From NCBI RefSeq assembly GCF_001552155.1, contig NZ_BCQQ01000013.1, forward strand, positions 1 to 64,000: DNA of 64,000 nucleotides. The letters are read 5' to 3'. The position numbers and the translations under genes were made by a program. The notes under the pieces were generated by a model. It was given only the letters and a program-made list of their open reading frames with translations. It was not told the origin of the DNA and ran no database searches. The DNA comes from Actinomadura formosensis NBRC 14204. GTDB lineage: Bacteria; Actinomycetota; Actinomycetes; Streptosporangiales; Streptosporangiaceae. Numbering within the stretch: the first letter of the stretch is position 1; each line of letters starts with the position of its first letter. This document shows, in pieces, positions 36,252-45,474 of the stretch.

Positions 36252-37004
36252 ATGAGGCCGGTCATCGGGGTGTGCGGCGTGCCGAGCATCGCGTCCTGGG
36301 GTTTCTGGACGCAGCCGGCGGTGCTGGTCGCCGAGACGTACCTGACGGCGGTCCGCGACGCCGGCGGACTCGCGATCATCGTTCCGCCGACGGCGACCGC
36401 CGAGGCCGACGCGCGGCGCCTCCTTCCGATGGTCGACGGCGTGCTGCTGGTCGGCGGCTCCGACGTCAGTCCACGGCTCTACGGGCGGCCCGCGAGCGAG
36501 CGGACGGAGGAGACCGACCACCGTCGCGACGAGTTCGAACTGCACGTCGCCTCGCTCGCGCTGCGATCGGACCTGCCCGTACTGGGCATCTGCCGGGGGC
36601 TGCAGATCCTCAACGTCGCCACCGGCGGCACCCTGCACCAGCACCTGCTCGACGAGAAGTTCGCCGAGCACCGGCCGGTGCCGGGACGCCTCGACGCCTC
36701 GACGACCCACGGGATCGAGGTCGAGAGCCGCAGCCTGCTCGGGGACCTGGGGCTGGCCGGGCTGCGCGAGGTCAACTCCCACCATCACCAGGGCGTCGCG
36801 GAGCTGGGACGCGGCGGGCGGGTCATCGCCCGCTCGGTCCCGGACGGCGTGGTCGAGGCCGTGGAGTGGACCGGCTCGCGGTTCGCGCTCGGCGTGCAGT
36901 GGCACCCCGAGGATCCGGTGACGAGCGAGCTGTTCACAGGCCTGATACGAGCCGCGGCCGGATCCGTGCCCGGCCATTCGAACATCCACCGGAGGAACCG
37001 TTGA
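36252..37004 (+). CDS. puuD: gamma-glutamyl-gamma-aminobutyrate hydrolase-like class I amidotransferase
   Basis: 250 aa. Class I glutamine-amidotransferase fold of PuuD: VLLVGGSDVSPRLYG near residue 65, nucleophile Cys in GICRGLQILNVATGG near 115, and catalytic His-Glu in FALGVQWHPEDP near 220. PuuD removes the gamma-glutamyl group from carboxylic products in putrescine catabolism. Here it is the first gene of the operon, and the glutamine-synthetase-like gene at 41305 would add the glutamyl group. The symbol marks the family; the actual substrate is likely not gamma-glutamyl-GABA. Confidence 0.85.
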   Translation: MRPVIGVCGVPSIASWGFWTQPAVLVAETYLTAVRDAGGLAIIVPPTATAEADARRLLPMVDGVLLVGGSDVSPRLYGRPASERTEETDHRRDEFELHVASLALRSDLPVLGICRGLQILNVATGGTLHQHLLDEKFAEHRPVPGRLDASTTHGIEVESRSLLGDLGLAGLREVNSHHHQGVAELGRGGRVIARSVPDGVVEAVEWTGSRFALGVQWHPEDPVTSELFTGLIRAAAGSVPGHSNIHRRNR

Positions 37005-38356
37005 TCCACACCGTTGTCGAACCGGCGACCGGGCAGCCCATGGCCGAGATCGAGCGGTCGAGCCTCTCCGACGTCGACGAGGCGGTCGCGCGGGCCGGCC
37101 GGGCTCAGCGCGACTGGTGCGCGGCGCCCCCGGCCGAACGGGCCCGCGTCCTGCTGGCCATCGCCGCCGGGGTCGAGGCCGAGAGCGAGACGCTGGCCCG
37201 GCTGGAGGCCCGCAACGTCGGCATGCCGATCGGCGACGCCCGGGGAGCGGTCGCCGGTGTCGCCGCGACCTTCCGCTACTACGCGGCCGCGCCGGAACGC
37301 CTGCTGGGATCGACGATCCCGGTCGCCGGCGGGATCGACATGACCTTTCACGAGCCGATCGGCGTCGTCGGGCTGATCACACCGTGGAACTTCCCGCTCT
37401 CGATCGCCTCCTGGAAGATCGCCCCCGCGCTGGCCGGCGGCAACGGGGTGGTGCTCAAACCGGCCGAGCTCACCCCGCTGACCGCGCTGGAGCTGCGCCG
37501 TCTCTGCGTGGCGGCGGGCCTGCCGGACGGGCTGTTCGGCGTCGTGGTCGGCTCCGGCTCGGAACTCGGTGCCCACCTCGTCGAGCACCCGTCCGTGGGG
37601 AAGATCGCGTTCACCGGGTCGACCGCCGTGGGACGGGAGATCGGCCGCCGGGCCGCGGATACGATCAAGCGGGTCACACTCGAACTGGGCGGCAAGTCCC
37701 CCTCCGTGATCTTCGACGACGCCGATCTGGAGGCCGCGGTGGACGGCCTGGCCGGCGGCGTGTTCGGCAACGCGGGCCAGGACTGCTGCGCGCGGTCGCG
37801 CGTCTTCGTCCAGCGCCCGGTGCTCGGCGAGTTCCTGGCCCGGCTGGAGGTCCTGACCCGTGGGATGCGCGTCGGCGACCCGCTCGATGAGACCACACAG
37901 ATGGGTCCGTTGATCTCCGAGCGGCACCGACGGCAGGTGGCCGGGCACGTCGAGGGGGCACCGGTCGCGTTCCGGGGCGATGCCCCCGAAGGGCCGGGGT
38001 TCTGGTTCCCGCCGACCGTGCTGTGCCCGATCGACGACGCCCACCCGGCGGCCCGTGAAGAGATCTTCGGACCGGTCGTCTCCGTCCTGGTCTTCGACGA
38101 CGAGGCCGAGGTGATCCGGCGCGTCAACGACTCGCCCTACGGGCTCTCGGGGTCGATCTGGACCCGCGACGTGGGCCGTGCGCTGCGGCTCTCCCGCGCC
38201 ATCGAGTCGGGTACTTTGGCGGTCAACTCCTACACATCGGTGCGGATCAACACTCCCTTCGGCGGGTTCAAGCAGTCCGGGCTGGGCCGTGAGCTCGGTC
38301 CCGACGCGGTCCAGGCCTACACCGAACTCAAGAACGTCTTCGTCGCAACCACCTGA
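37001..38356 (+). CDS. NAD(P)-dependent aldehyde dehydrogenase
   Basis: 451 aa from a TTG at 37001, which has GGAGGAA four bases upstream and overlaps the previous stop as TTGA. Key motifs: TPWNFPLSIASWKIAPALAGGN, the nucleotide-binding FTGSTAVGREIG, general base in LELGGKSPSVIFDDADLE and catalytic Cys in NAGQDCCARSRVF. Compared with typical 480-500 aa enzymes it is slightly short at the N-terminus. In the pathway it would oxidise an omega-oxo acid or gamma-glutamyl aldehyde. Confidence 0.92.
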   Translation: MIHTVVEPATGQPMAEIERSSLSDVDEAVARAGRAQRDWCAAPPAERARVLLAIAAGVEAESETLARLEARNVGMPIGDARGAVAGVAATFRYYAAAPERLLGSTIPVAGGIDMTFHEPIGVVGLITPWNFPLSIASWKIAPALAGGNGVVLKPAELTPLTALELRRLCVAAGLPDGLFGVVVGSGSELGAHLVEHPSVGKIAFTGSTAVGREIGRRAADTIKRVTLELGGKSPSVIFDDADLEAAVDGLAGGVFGNAGQDCCARSRVFVQRPVLGEFLARLEVLTRGMRVGDPLDETTQMGPLISERHRRQVAGHVEGAPVAFRGDAPEGPGFWFPPTVLCPIDDAHPAAREEIFGPVVSVLVFDDEAEVIRRVNDSPYGLSGSIWTRDVGRALRLSRAIESGTLAVNSYTSVRINTPFGGFKQSGLGRELGPDAVQAYTELKNVFVATT

Positions 38357-38399
38357 ATCAGCGCCGTTCGGCGTGTTCTCGCATCAACGGAGTTCTCAC

Positions 38400-39590
38400 G
38401 TGTCGCAGACCATCCCCGCGTTCAACAACCACCTTCCGGTGCGCGTCCACTTCGGTGAGGCCGGCGCACTGCGGCTGGCCGAGATCATCCGCGATCTCGG
38501 CGCCACCCGCGTGCTCGTGCTCCTGGACGAGGGCATCGAGGACCACAACCCCGCGGTGGTCGACGCGCTGTCCGCCCTGGAGCGATCCGGACTCGACGTG
38601 ACCCGCGTCGCCAAGCCGGCCGGAGAGCCGACCATCGCGATGGTCGACGCCGCGACCGACCAGATGCGGGAGGCGCGGGCGGACGTCTTCGTCGCGATCG
38701 GCGGCGGGTCCGTCATCGACACGGCGAAGGCGGCGCGGCTGTGCGGTCAGCTCGGCTGCACCTTCGGGGAGTTCCTGGACTCCGAACGGCGGTACCCCGA
38801 GGCCGTGGTCCCGCTGATCGCCGTCCCCACCACCGCCGGCACCGGGTCCGAGGTCTCGGGCGGCGCCGTCGTCTCCGACCCCGGTAACGACCGCAAGGCC
38901 GGCATCGCCCACCCGCACCTGCGCGCGCAGTACGCGGTGATCGATCCCCGGCTGACCCGGAGCATGCCGGGCACCATGACGGCCAACACCGGGATCGACG
39001 CCCTCGCCCAGGCGATCGCCGCGATCGTCGCGAAGGTCCGCACTCCGATCGGCGACGCGATCGCGCTGGAGGCGGTGCGCCTCATGGGCGAGTCGCTCGC
39101 CGCGGCCTACCGCGACGGCGACGACCACGTCGCACGGTCGAAGACGGCCTGCGCCAGCATGATGGCCGGCCTGGCCATGAACATCTCGGACTGCACCGCC
39201 GAGCACTCCCTCGGGCAGGCGATCGGCGGCCTGACCGGCGCCGCGCACGGCCTGACGATCGGGCTCGTGCTCGCCGAGACGCTCGACCGGGAGCGGCGGT
39301 TCGTGCCCGAGCGGCTCGAACGGGTCGCCGACGCGCTGGGGGTCCCCGAGGACGGCACAGGGGACGGCTCGCGCGCCGTCATGGCGATCCGGGACCTCCT
39401 CGTGGAGCTGGATTTCCCCGTACTGAGCGATCTCGGCATCACCGAGGACGACCTGGACCGGCTGACCGACCTCGCGCTGGAGGACCACTTCCTCACCATG
39501 TCCCCGAGCCCGTGGAGCCGCGAGGAGGTCCGGGGGGTCTTCGAACGAGCACTGGAACTCCGGTCGCGGCAGCCCGTGCCGGCCACCTGA
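38400..39590 (+). CDS. iron-containing (group III) alcohol dehydrogenase
   Basis: 396 aa from a GTG at 38400 (GGAG upstream). GGGSVIDTAKAARL near residue 100 binds the cofactor; PTTAGTGSEVSGGAV near 145 and AEHSLGQAIGGLTGAAHG near 265 supply metal ligands. It would oxidise a hydroxyl released upstream in the pathway (for example an omega-hydroxy acid) to the aldehyde handled by the neighbouring aldehyde dehydrogenase. Confidence 0.92.
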   Translation: MSQTIPAFNNHLPVRVHFGEAGALRLAEIIRDLGATRVLVLLDEGIEDHNPAVVDALSALERSGLDVTRVAKPAGEPTIAMVDAATDQMREARADVFVAIGGGSVIDTAKAARLCGQLGCTFGEFLDSERRYPEAVVPLIAVPTTAGTGSEVSGGAVVSDPGNDRKAGIAHPHLRAQYAVIDPRLTRSMPGTMTANTGIDALAQAIAAIVAKVRTPIGDAIALEAVRLMGESLAAAYRDGDDHVARSKTACASMMAGLAMNISDCTAEHSLGQAIGGLTGAAHGLTIGLVLAETLDRERRFVPERLERVADALGVPEDGTGDGSRAVMAIRDLLVELDFPVLSDLGITEDDLDRLTDLALEDHFLTMSPSPWSREEVRGVFERALELRSRQPVPAT

Positions 39591-39601
39591 GGAGCACTGA
39601 C

Positions 39602-41308
39602 ATGAGCGACGCACGACAGCCCGCCCCCGGCCCCGGCCCCGGCCCCGGCTCCGGCTCCGGCTCCGCCGAACGATTCGACGTCGTGGTCGTCGGCGCGGGC
39701 TTCGCCGGCCTGTACATGCTGCACCGCCTGCGCGGACTCGGCATGACCGTACGGGTCATCGAACGCGCCGACGACGTCGGCGGGACGTGGTACTGGAACC
39801 GGTACCCCGGTGCCCGGTGCGACATCGAGAGCATCGACTACTGCTACTCCTTCGACGACGCCCTGCTGCACGAGTGGCGCTGGAGCGAGCGCTACGCGGC
39901 CCAGCCGGAGATCCTCCGCTACCTCGAACACGTCGCCGACCGCTTCGACCTGCGCCGCGACATCGCCTTCGGCACCAGCGTGCTCGGTGCGGAGTGGGAC
40001 GAGGCCGGCCACGTGTGGCGGCTGCGGTGCGACGACGGCGAGATCGTCACCGCGACGTACTGCGTGATGGCCACCGGCTGCCTGTCCACGGTCAAGACCC
40101 CCGACTTCCCCGGGCTCGGCTCCTTCCAGGGACGGTGGTTCCACACCGGGCAGTGGCCGCACGAGCCGGTCGACTTCACCGGCGGGAAGGTGGCCGTCAT
40201 CGGGACCGGGTCGTCCGGCATCCAGGCGATCCCCCTCATCGCGCGGCACGCGGAACGCCTCTACGTGCTGCAGCGCACCCCCAACTACAGCATGCCGGCG
40301 CACAACCGGCCGCTCACCGAGGCGGAGCTGCACGACGCGCTCCGTGACCATGCCGAACGGCGCCGTCGCTGCCGGGAGTCCGAGAGCGGCATCCCGCTGC
40401 CGCCCCCGACCGACGCGACGCTCGACGTCACGCCCGAGCAGCGGCGGGCCCGGTACGAGGAGGGCTGGCGGCGCGGCGGGATCAGCGCCCTGTCCGCGGC
40501 CTTCACCGACTTCTTCACCGACGAGAAGGCCAACCGGCTCGCCCAGGACTTCGCCCGCGCGAAGATCCGCGAGATCGTGCGTGATCCGGAGGTGGCCGAG
40601 CTGCTGTGCCCGACCCACCACATCGGCACCAAGCGGACCTGCACCGACACCGGGTACTTCGAGACCTACAACCGGGACGGCGTCGAACTCGTCGACGTCC
40701 GGTCCGATCCCATCGAGGAGATCACGCCCACCGGCGTCCGTACCCGGGACCGGCACATCGACGTCGACGTGATCGTCTTCGCGATCGGGTTCGACGCGAT
40801 CACCGGGGCGCTGACCGAGATCGACATCCGCGGCACCGGCGGGCGGGCGCTGACCGACACGTGGGCGCACGGCCCGCGGACCCTGCTCGGCCTGCAGACC
40901 GCGGGCTTCCCGAACCTGTTCATGGTCACCGGGCCGGGCAGCCCCTCGGTGCTGAGCAACATGGTGGTCTCCATCGAACAGCACGTCGACTGGATCGCGG
41001 ACTGCCTGGCCCACCTGCGCGAACGAGGCGTGGACCGGATCGAGGCGACGCCTGCCGCACAGGAGCGGTGGATGGCGCACGTCGCCGACCTCGCCGCGCA
41101 CACCCTCTACCCGAAGGCGAACTCCTGGTACGTCGGGGTGAACATCCCCGGCAAGCCGCGCACCTTCATGCCCTACGTCGCCGGGTGCGGGCAATACCGC
41201 CGCGAGTGCGACGAGATCGTCGCCGCGGGCTACGCGGGATTCACGCTGGGGCAGGACGCCAACACGCGGCAGGACCGCGACACGCAGCAGGAAGGCGCAC
41301 GCACATGA
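39602..41308 (+). CDS. type I Baeyer-Villiger monooxygenase (FAD, NADPH)
   Basis: 568 aa. After a Gly/Pro/Ser linker at residues 8-21 come the FAD-binding GxGxxG (VVGAGFAGLYML), GTWYWNRYPGARCDIES, the Baeyer-Villiger fingerprint FQGRWFHTGQWP near 180, and the NADPH Rossmann motif VIGTGSSGIQAIP. The whole length follows the cyclohexanone-monooxygenase-type pattern (for example KANSWYVGVNIPGK near the C-terminus). It inserts oxygen next to a ketone to give an ester or lactone. It overlaps the glutamine-synthetase-like gene by four bases. Confidence 0.92.
   Translation: MSDARQPAPGPGPGPGSGSGSAERFDVVVVGAGFAGLYMLHRLRGLGMTVRVIERADDVGGTWYWNRYPGARCDIESIDYCYSFDDALLHEWRWSERYAAQPEILRYLEHVADRFDLRRDIAFGTSVLGAEWDEAGHVWRLRCDDGEIVTATYCVMATGCLSTVKTPDFPGLGSFQGRWFHTGQWPHEPVDFTGGKVAVIGTGSSGIQAIPLIARHAERLYVLQRTPNYSMPAHNRPLTEAELHDALRDHAERRRRCRESESGIPLPPPTDATLDVTPEQRRARYEEGWRRGGISALSAAFTDFFTDEKANRLAQDFARAKIREIVRDPEVAELLCPTHHIGTKRTCTDTGYFETYNRDGVELVDVRSDPIEEITPTGVRTRDRHIDVDVIVFAIGFDAITGALTEIDIRGTGGRALTDTWAHGPRTLLGLQTAGFPNLFMVTGPGSPSVLSNMVVSIEQHVDWIADCLAHLRERGVDRIEATPAAQERWMAHVADLAAHTLYPKANSWYVGVNIPGKPRTFMPYVAGCGQYRRECDEIVAAGYAGFTLGQDANTRQDRDTQQEGART
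39623..39666 (+). repeat. hexamer microsatellite encoding (GP)n(GS)n
   Basis: Three GGCCCC-type then three GGCTCC-type hexamers near the start of the monooxygenase gene encode alternating Gly-Pro then Gly-Ser. The tract is in frame with six-base units, so slippage changes linker length by two residues without frameshift. Confidence 0.7.
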
Positions 41309-42708
41309 CCGACATCCACGCCGACCTCCGCTCCGCCACCGACCTGCCCGCGGCCCTCGAACGGCAGGGGATCGAGACGGTCGTCCTGGGCGGCTCCGAC
41401 ACGCACGGGGTGATGCGCGGGAAGCGGCTGCCCACCCGTCAGCTCGCGCGCGTCCTCGAACACGGGCTCGCCCTGTGCGACGTGTTCTGGGTCATGCACG
41501 TCGACGAGTCCGGCCTCGTGGCCAGGCCGGACGGGCACACCGGGTACTTCCCCACCGAACGGCAGGGGTTCCCCGACATCCTGGCCCGGCCCGACGTCGA
41601 CACCCTCCGCGTCGTGCCGTGGCTGCCGGACACCGCGCTGATCCTGTGCGACTGGCACCTGCCGCACGGCGCGGGACCGGTGCCGATCTCGCCGCGCGCA
41701 GTGCTGCGCCGCACCGTGGACCGCGCCCGCGACCTGGGCTTCGATCCGCTCAGCGCACTGGAGCTGGAGTTCTATCTGCTGCACGAGCCACCGGGGACGC
41801 ACCACCGTAAGCGCGCCGCCGAACTCGTTCCGCTACAGGAACGGCCGAGCACCTACGGGGTCGTCCTCGGTTCCCTGCAGGAGGACGTCGGCGCGCTGAT
41901 CCGGAACCGGATGCTGCGGTACGACCTGCCGATCGAGGCGTGCAACCCGGAGACCGGCCCGGGGCAGTTCGAGATCAACCTCCGGTACGCCCCCAGCCTG
42001 CGGGCCGCCGACCACGCGTTCCTGTTCAAGTCCGCGGTCAAGGAGGTCGCCGCCCAGCAGGACCTGCTCGCGACCTTCATGGCCAAGCCGAACGGCGACT
42101 GGGCCGGCAACAGCTGCCACATCCACGTCAGCCTCCGCGACGAGCGGGACGGCGGCGCGTTCTTCGACGCCGCCGCGCCCGACGGGATCTCGACCACCAT
42201 GCGGCACTTCGCCGGGGGCGTGCTGGCGACCATGCGCGAGTTCACCGCTCTCATGGCCCCCACGCCGAACTCCTACCGGCGCTTCGTCCCGTACTCATGG
42301 GCCGGGACGACCGCCACCTGGGGGATCGACAACCGCTCGGTCGGGCTGCGGGTCATCACCGAGGGCGACCGTGGCACCCGCCTGGAGCACCGCCAGCCGG
42401 GCGGCGACGTCAACCCCTACATCGCCACCGCGGCGCTGCTCGCCGGCGGCCTGCACGGCATCACCAACAAGATCGAACCGCCGCCGCTCACCGACGTCGA
42501 CGTGTACGGCCGGCCGGCGGAGGAGGCCGAGTGGCTGCCGACCGCGCCGGCCGAGGCGGTCGACCTGCTGGCCGGCAGCCGGACCGCCCGCGAGTGGCTG
42601 GGCGACGACTTCGTCGACCACTACGTACTGATGAAGCGCGCGGAACTCCACGCCCAGTCGCTGGCGGTCACCGACTGGGAAGTCGCGCGCTACCTCGAGG
42701 CCATGTGA
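41305..42708 (+). CDS. glutamine-synthetase-family gamma-glutamylamine ligase
   Basis: 467 aa, ATG overlapping the previous stop as ATGA. Glutamine-synthetase catalytic signatures: ALELEFYLLHEP, GPGQFEINLRYAPSLRAADHAF, KPNGDWAGNSCHIHVSL and the ATP/Glu-binding FVPYSWAGTTATWGIDNRSVG. The sequence belongs with the PuuA/GlnT-like catabolic branch rather than GlnA: it lacks the adenylylation-loop context and is embedded in a catabolic operon with a PuuD-like hydrolase. Predicted reaction: amine + glutamate + ATP to gamma-glutamylamide. Confidence 0.88.
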   Translation: MTDIHADLRSATDLPAALERQGIETVVLGGSDTHGVMRGKRLPTRQLARVLEHGLALCDVFWVMHVDESGLVARPDGHTGYFPTERQGFPDILARPDVDTLRVVPWLPDTALILCDWHLPHGAGPVPISPRAVLRRTVDRARDLGFDPLSALELEFYLLHEPPGTHHRKRAAELVPLQERPSTYGVVLGSLQEDVGALIRNRMLRYDLPIEACNPETGPGQFEINLRYAPSLRAADHAFLFKSAVKEVAAQQDLLATFMAKPNGDWAGNSCHIHVSLRDERDGGAFFDAAAPDGISTTMRHFAGGVLATMREFTALMAPTPNSYRRFVPYSWAGTTATWGIDNRSVGLRVITEGDRGTRLEHRQPGGDVNPYIATAALLAGGLHGITNKIEPPPLTDVDVYGRPAEEAEWLPTAPAEAVDLLAGSRTAREWLGDDFVDHYVLMKRAELHAQSLAVTDWEVARYLEAM

Positions 42709-43658
42709 TGACCGGCCGGCTGCACCCGGAAGCCGTCGCGGCGCTTCGGGCCGCCGCCGCGCGGTCCCGGCCCGGCGTCCACCTCCTGCCGGTGGCCGAG
42801 GCCCGCGCGCACTTCGAGGCGGAGTCGGCGGAGACCGCGCCGGGCCCGCGCCTGGCGGCCGTCACGGACCTGCGAATCCGCCCGGACCTGCCCGCCCGGC
42901 TGTACCGGCCGACGGTGGCCCGCACCGGGGTGGTGGTCTACTTCCACGGTGGCGGGTGGGTGCTCGGCAGCGTCGACTCCCACGACGCCCTGTGCCGTAC
43001 GCTCGCCGCCCGCAGCGGCTGCGCGGTACTCGGCGTGGACTACCGGAGGGCGCCGGAACACCCCTACCCGGCGGCCGTCGACGACGCCGCGGCCGCCCTC
43101 GGATGGGTGGCCGCGCACGGCGAGGAGCACGGCCTCGACCCGGCCGCGACGGCCGTGGCGGGAGACAGCGCCGGCGGCAACATCGCCACCGCCGTCGCCG
43201 TCCGCTGCCGCGCCGCGTGTGGGATCCGGCCGCGCCTGCAGGTGCTGTTCTACCCGGTGACCACGACCGACCTCGACCTCGGCGTCGACCCCGGGCACGA
43301 CGGCCTCGTGCTGAGCCGGGAGGAGCTGGCCTGGCACCAGGACCTCTACCTGCCGCGCCGGCACGAGCGCCGGCACCCGGAGACCTCTCCGCTGGACCAC
43401 GCCGACCTCACCGGCCTGCCCGAGGCCGTCATCCTGGCCGCCGAGTGCGACCCGATCGTGCCCCAGAGCCGGCTGTACGCCGACGCCCTGCGGGCGGCGG
43501 GAGTCGGCGTCGAGCTGCACGTCCACCCCGGCATGATCCACGGCTTCGCGCAGTATCCGGACAGGTTCGCGGCCGCCCGCGACGCCCTCGACCGGGCCGG
43601 CCGAGCCGTCCACCGGGCACTGTCCGAGGCGCCGGACCGCCTGCCGTCTCGTCGCTAG
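42708..43658 (+). CDS. alpha/beta hydrolase, hormone-sensitive-lipase family
   Basis: 316 aa, ATG sharing one base with the previous stop (TGATG). HGGG oxyanion motif (VVVYFHGGGWVLGS) near residue 77, DYRRAPEHPYPAAVDD, nucleophile Ser in GDSAGGNIA near 155, Asp in LAAECDPIVPQ and His in GMIHGFAQ. Next to a Baeyer-Villiger monooxygenase it is best read as the esterase or lactonase that hydrolyses the ester product. Confidence 0.92.
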   Translation: MTGRLHPEAVAALRAAAARSRPGVHLLPVAEARAHFEAESAETAPGPRLAAVTDLRIRPDLPARLYRPTVARTGVVVYFHGGGWVLGSVDSHDALCRTLAARSGCAVLGVDYRRAPEHPYPAAVDDAAAALGWVAAHGEEHGLDPAATAVAGDSAGGNIATAVAVRCRAACGIRPRLQVLFYPVTTTDLDLGVDPGHDGLVLSREELAWHQDLYLPRRHERRHPETSPLDHADLTGLPEAVILAAECDPIVPQSRLYADALRAAGVGVELHVHPGMIHGFAQYPDRFAAARDALDRAGRAVHRALSEAPDRLPSRR

Positions 43659-43763
43659 CCGCCGACCGTCATGGGGCCAGGAGCGGGCCAGGGTCCCCGA
43701 ACAGCAGGAATCCAGGACGTGACGCCCAACCCCCTGGGGCGCCACCAGCGAGAGGGAACACGC

Positions 43764-45314
43764 ATGACAGAGTCACACCCCCGCCGGGTCCACGGTGACC
43801 TCGCGGCCTCCCCGCACGGCGAGATCACCCCGGCCCAGGTGGCCGAGGACGCCGGGCTCCGCCAGGCGGCCATCGACTGGAAGCAGGTGGCCATCCTCTC
43901 CGTGGCCGGCTGCGGCCCCGCGTCGGTGATCGCGCTGAATCTCCAGTTCATGGGCCAGTTCGCCGGATCGGCGCTGGTCCTCGCCTTCGTGCTGGTCTGG
44001 CCGGGCATCCTGCTGCTGGTCAACACCTTCGCGGAGTTCTCCAAACGCCTCCCGACCTCCGGGGGCCTGTACACGTGGAACTCCAAGGCGTGGGGACCGA
44101 ACGTCGGCTTCGTCTACGGCTGGACGTTCATCGGCGCCTACCTGGTCTTCTCCGCGGCCGGATTCGCGGTGTTCGGCGGCTGGGTGGAGCAGTGGCTGCA
44201 ATCCCAGTTCGGCCTCCACGTCCCGTGGTGGATCTTCACGTTCCTCGCCCTGGCGTACGTGTGCGTCCTTGCCTACCTGGGCATCGCACAGTCCCTGCAC
44301 GCGGCGCTGACCCTGCTCGGCTTCGAGATGGTCGTGCTCATCGCGCTCGCCGTCTGGGTGATCATCGACGGGCCGAAGTCGGGCGGCGGCTTCGACCTGA
44401 CCCCCTTCCACGTCTCCTCCGCCGGCGCGCTCGGCTGGGGCGGCGTCGGCCTGGCGATGACCTACGCGGTGCTCTCCCACGTCGGGATCGAGGAAGGCGC
44501 CACCCTCGGTCTCGAGGTGCGGGACCCCAAGCGAGGCATCCCGCGGGGCCTGTGGGTCGCCGCGATCGTCGTGCCGGTCTTCTACGTGCTGATCTCCTAC
44601 GCGATGGTCTACGGCTACGGGATCGGCAAGATGAAGGCGTTCGGGGAGGACTCCGCGCCGCTGCAGACCATCGCCCAGACGTACTGGGGCAAGTTCGGGC
44701 TCTTCATCGTGGTCCTCGCGACCGTCAGCAGCATCCTGGCGTTCAGCCAGACCGCGTTCATCGCCGGTGCCCGCGTGCTCTACACGCTCGGCCGGGAGCA
44801 CGTCCTGCCGTCCGCCCTGGCCAGGGTGTCGCGCCGCCGGACCCCGGTGGCGGCCATCGCGGTGATGGGCGTGATCTCGATCGCGCTGGGCGTGCCGCTG
44901 GCGTTCATCACCGGCCCCTTCAATGTCTGGGGGTACTTCGGCTTCCTGATCTCCATCGCGTTCCTGGTGTCGTACATCTTCACGAACCTCGGGCTGATCC
45001 GGTACACCCGCCGGGCCGGGTATTTCCACTGGTTCCGGCACGGCGTGCTGGGCCTGCTCGGGTCGGTCGTCTTCCTGTACCCGCTGTACAAGACGGTCTG
45101 GCCGCTGCAGGACGGCATCTACGGCATCCTGCCGTTCGTCTACCTCGGCTGGATCGTCATCGGCGTCGGCCTGATGCTGTACACCCGCAGTAGGCGTCCG
45201 GAGGTCATCGCGCGCATCGGCACGTCGCTGGCCGAGGGCGACGACTCGATCCCCGAGCCGCACGCTCCGCACGCCGGGCGGGAGGAACGTCCGCGGTCGC
45301 CGAAAGAGAGCTGA
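43764..45314 (+). CDS. APC-superfamily amino acid/amine permease
   Basis: 516 aa with about 12 membrane segments and a hydrophilic 35-residue N-terminal tail. Features of the family: PASVIALNLQFMGQFAGS, EFSKRLPTSGGLYTWNSKAWGP, HVGIEEGATLGLEVRDPKRGIPRGL and a long acidic C-terminus. ATG at 43764 with AGAGGGA upstream. As last gene of the operon it is the likely importer of the amine that the glutamine-synthetase-like enzyme traps. Confidence 0.9.
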   Translation: MTESHPRRVHGDLAASPHGEITPAQVAEDAGLRQAAIDWKQVAILSVAGCGPASVIALNLQFMGQFAGSALVLAFVLVWPGILLLVNTFAEFSKRLPTSGGLYTWNSKAWGPNVGFVYGWTFIGAYLVFSAAGFAVFGGWVEQWLQSQFGLHVPWWIFTFLALAYVCVLAYLGIAQSLHAALTLLGFEMVVLIALAVWVIIDGPKSGGGFDLTPFHVSSAGALGWGGVGLAMTYAVLSHVGIEEGATLGLEVRDPKRGIPRGLWVAAIVVPVFYVLISYAMVYGYGIGKMKAFGEDSAPLQTIAQTYWGKFGLFIVVLATVSSILAFSQTAFIAGARVLYTLGREHVLPSALARVSRRRTPVAAIAVMGVISIALGVPLAFITGPFNVWGYFGFLISIAFLVSYIFTNLGLIRYTRRAGYFHWFRHGVLGLLGSVVFLYPLYKTVWPLQDGIYGILPFVYLGWIVIGVGLMLYTRSRRPEVIARIGTSLAEGDDSIPEPHAPHAGREERPRSPKES

Positions 45315-45359
45315 CCGCCGGGCGCGCGGTAAGCGCCGGCGACGGCTCATGCCCGCCGT

Positions 45360-45390
45360 GGCCGTGGCCGGGCAGGTCCCGGCCACGGCC
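45360..45390. terminator. hairpin terminator between convergent operons
   Basis: Perfect 13-bp arms GGCCGTGGCCGGG (45360-45372) and CCCGGCCACGGCC (45378-45390) with a five-base loop, between the end of the permease gene and the end of the 1235-aa protein gene on the other strand. Confidence 0.75.
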
Positions 45391-45474
45391 GCACGGTATG
45401 AGCACGCCCCCCGGGCGACGGCGTCGGCCGCTGGAGGAGGAACTCGTCCTGGCCGTACGGAACCCGGAGCACAT

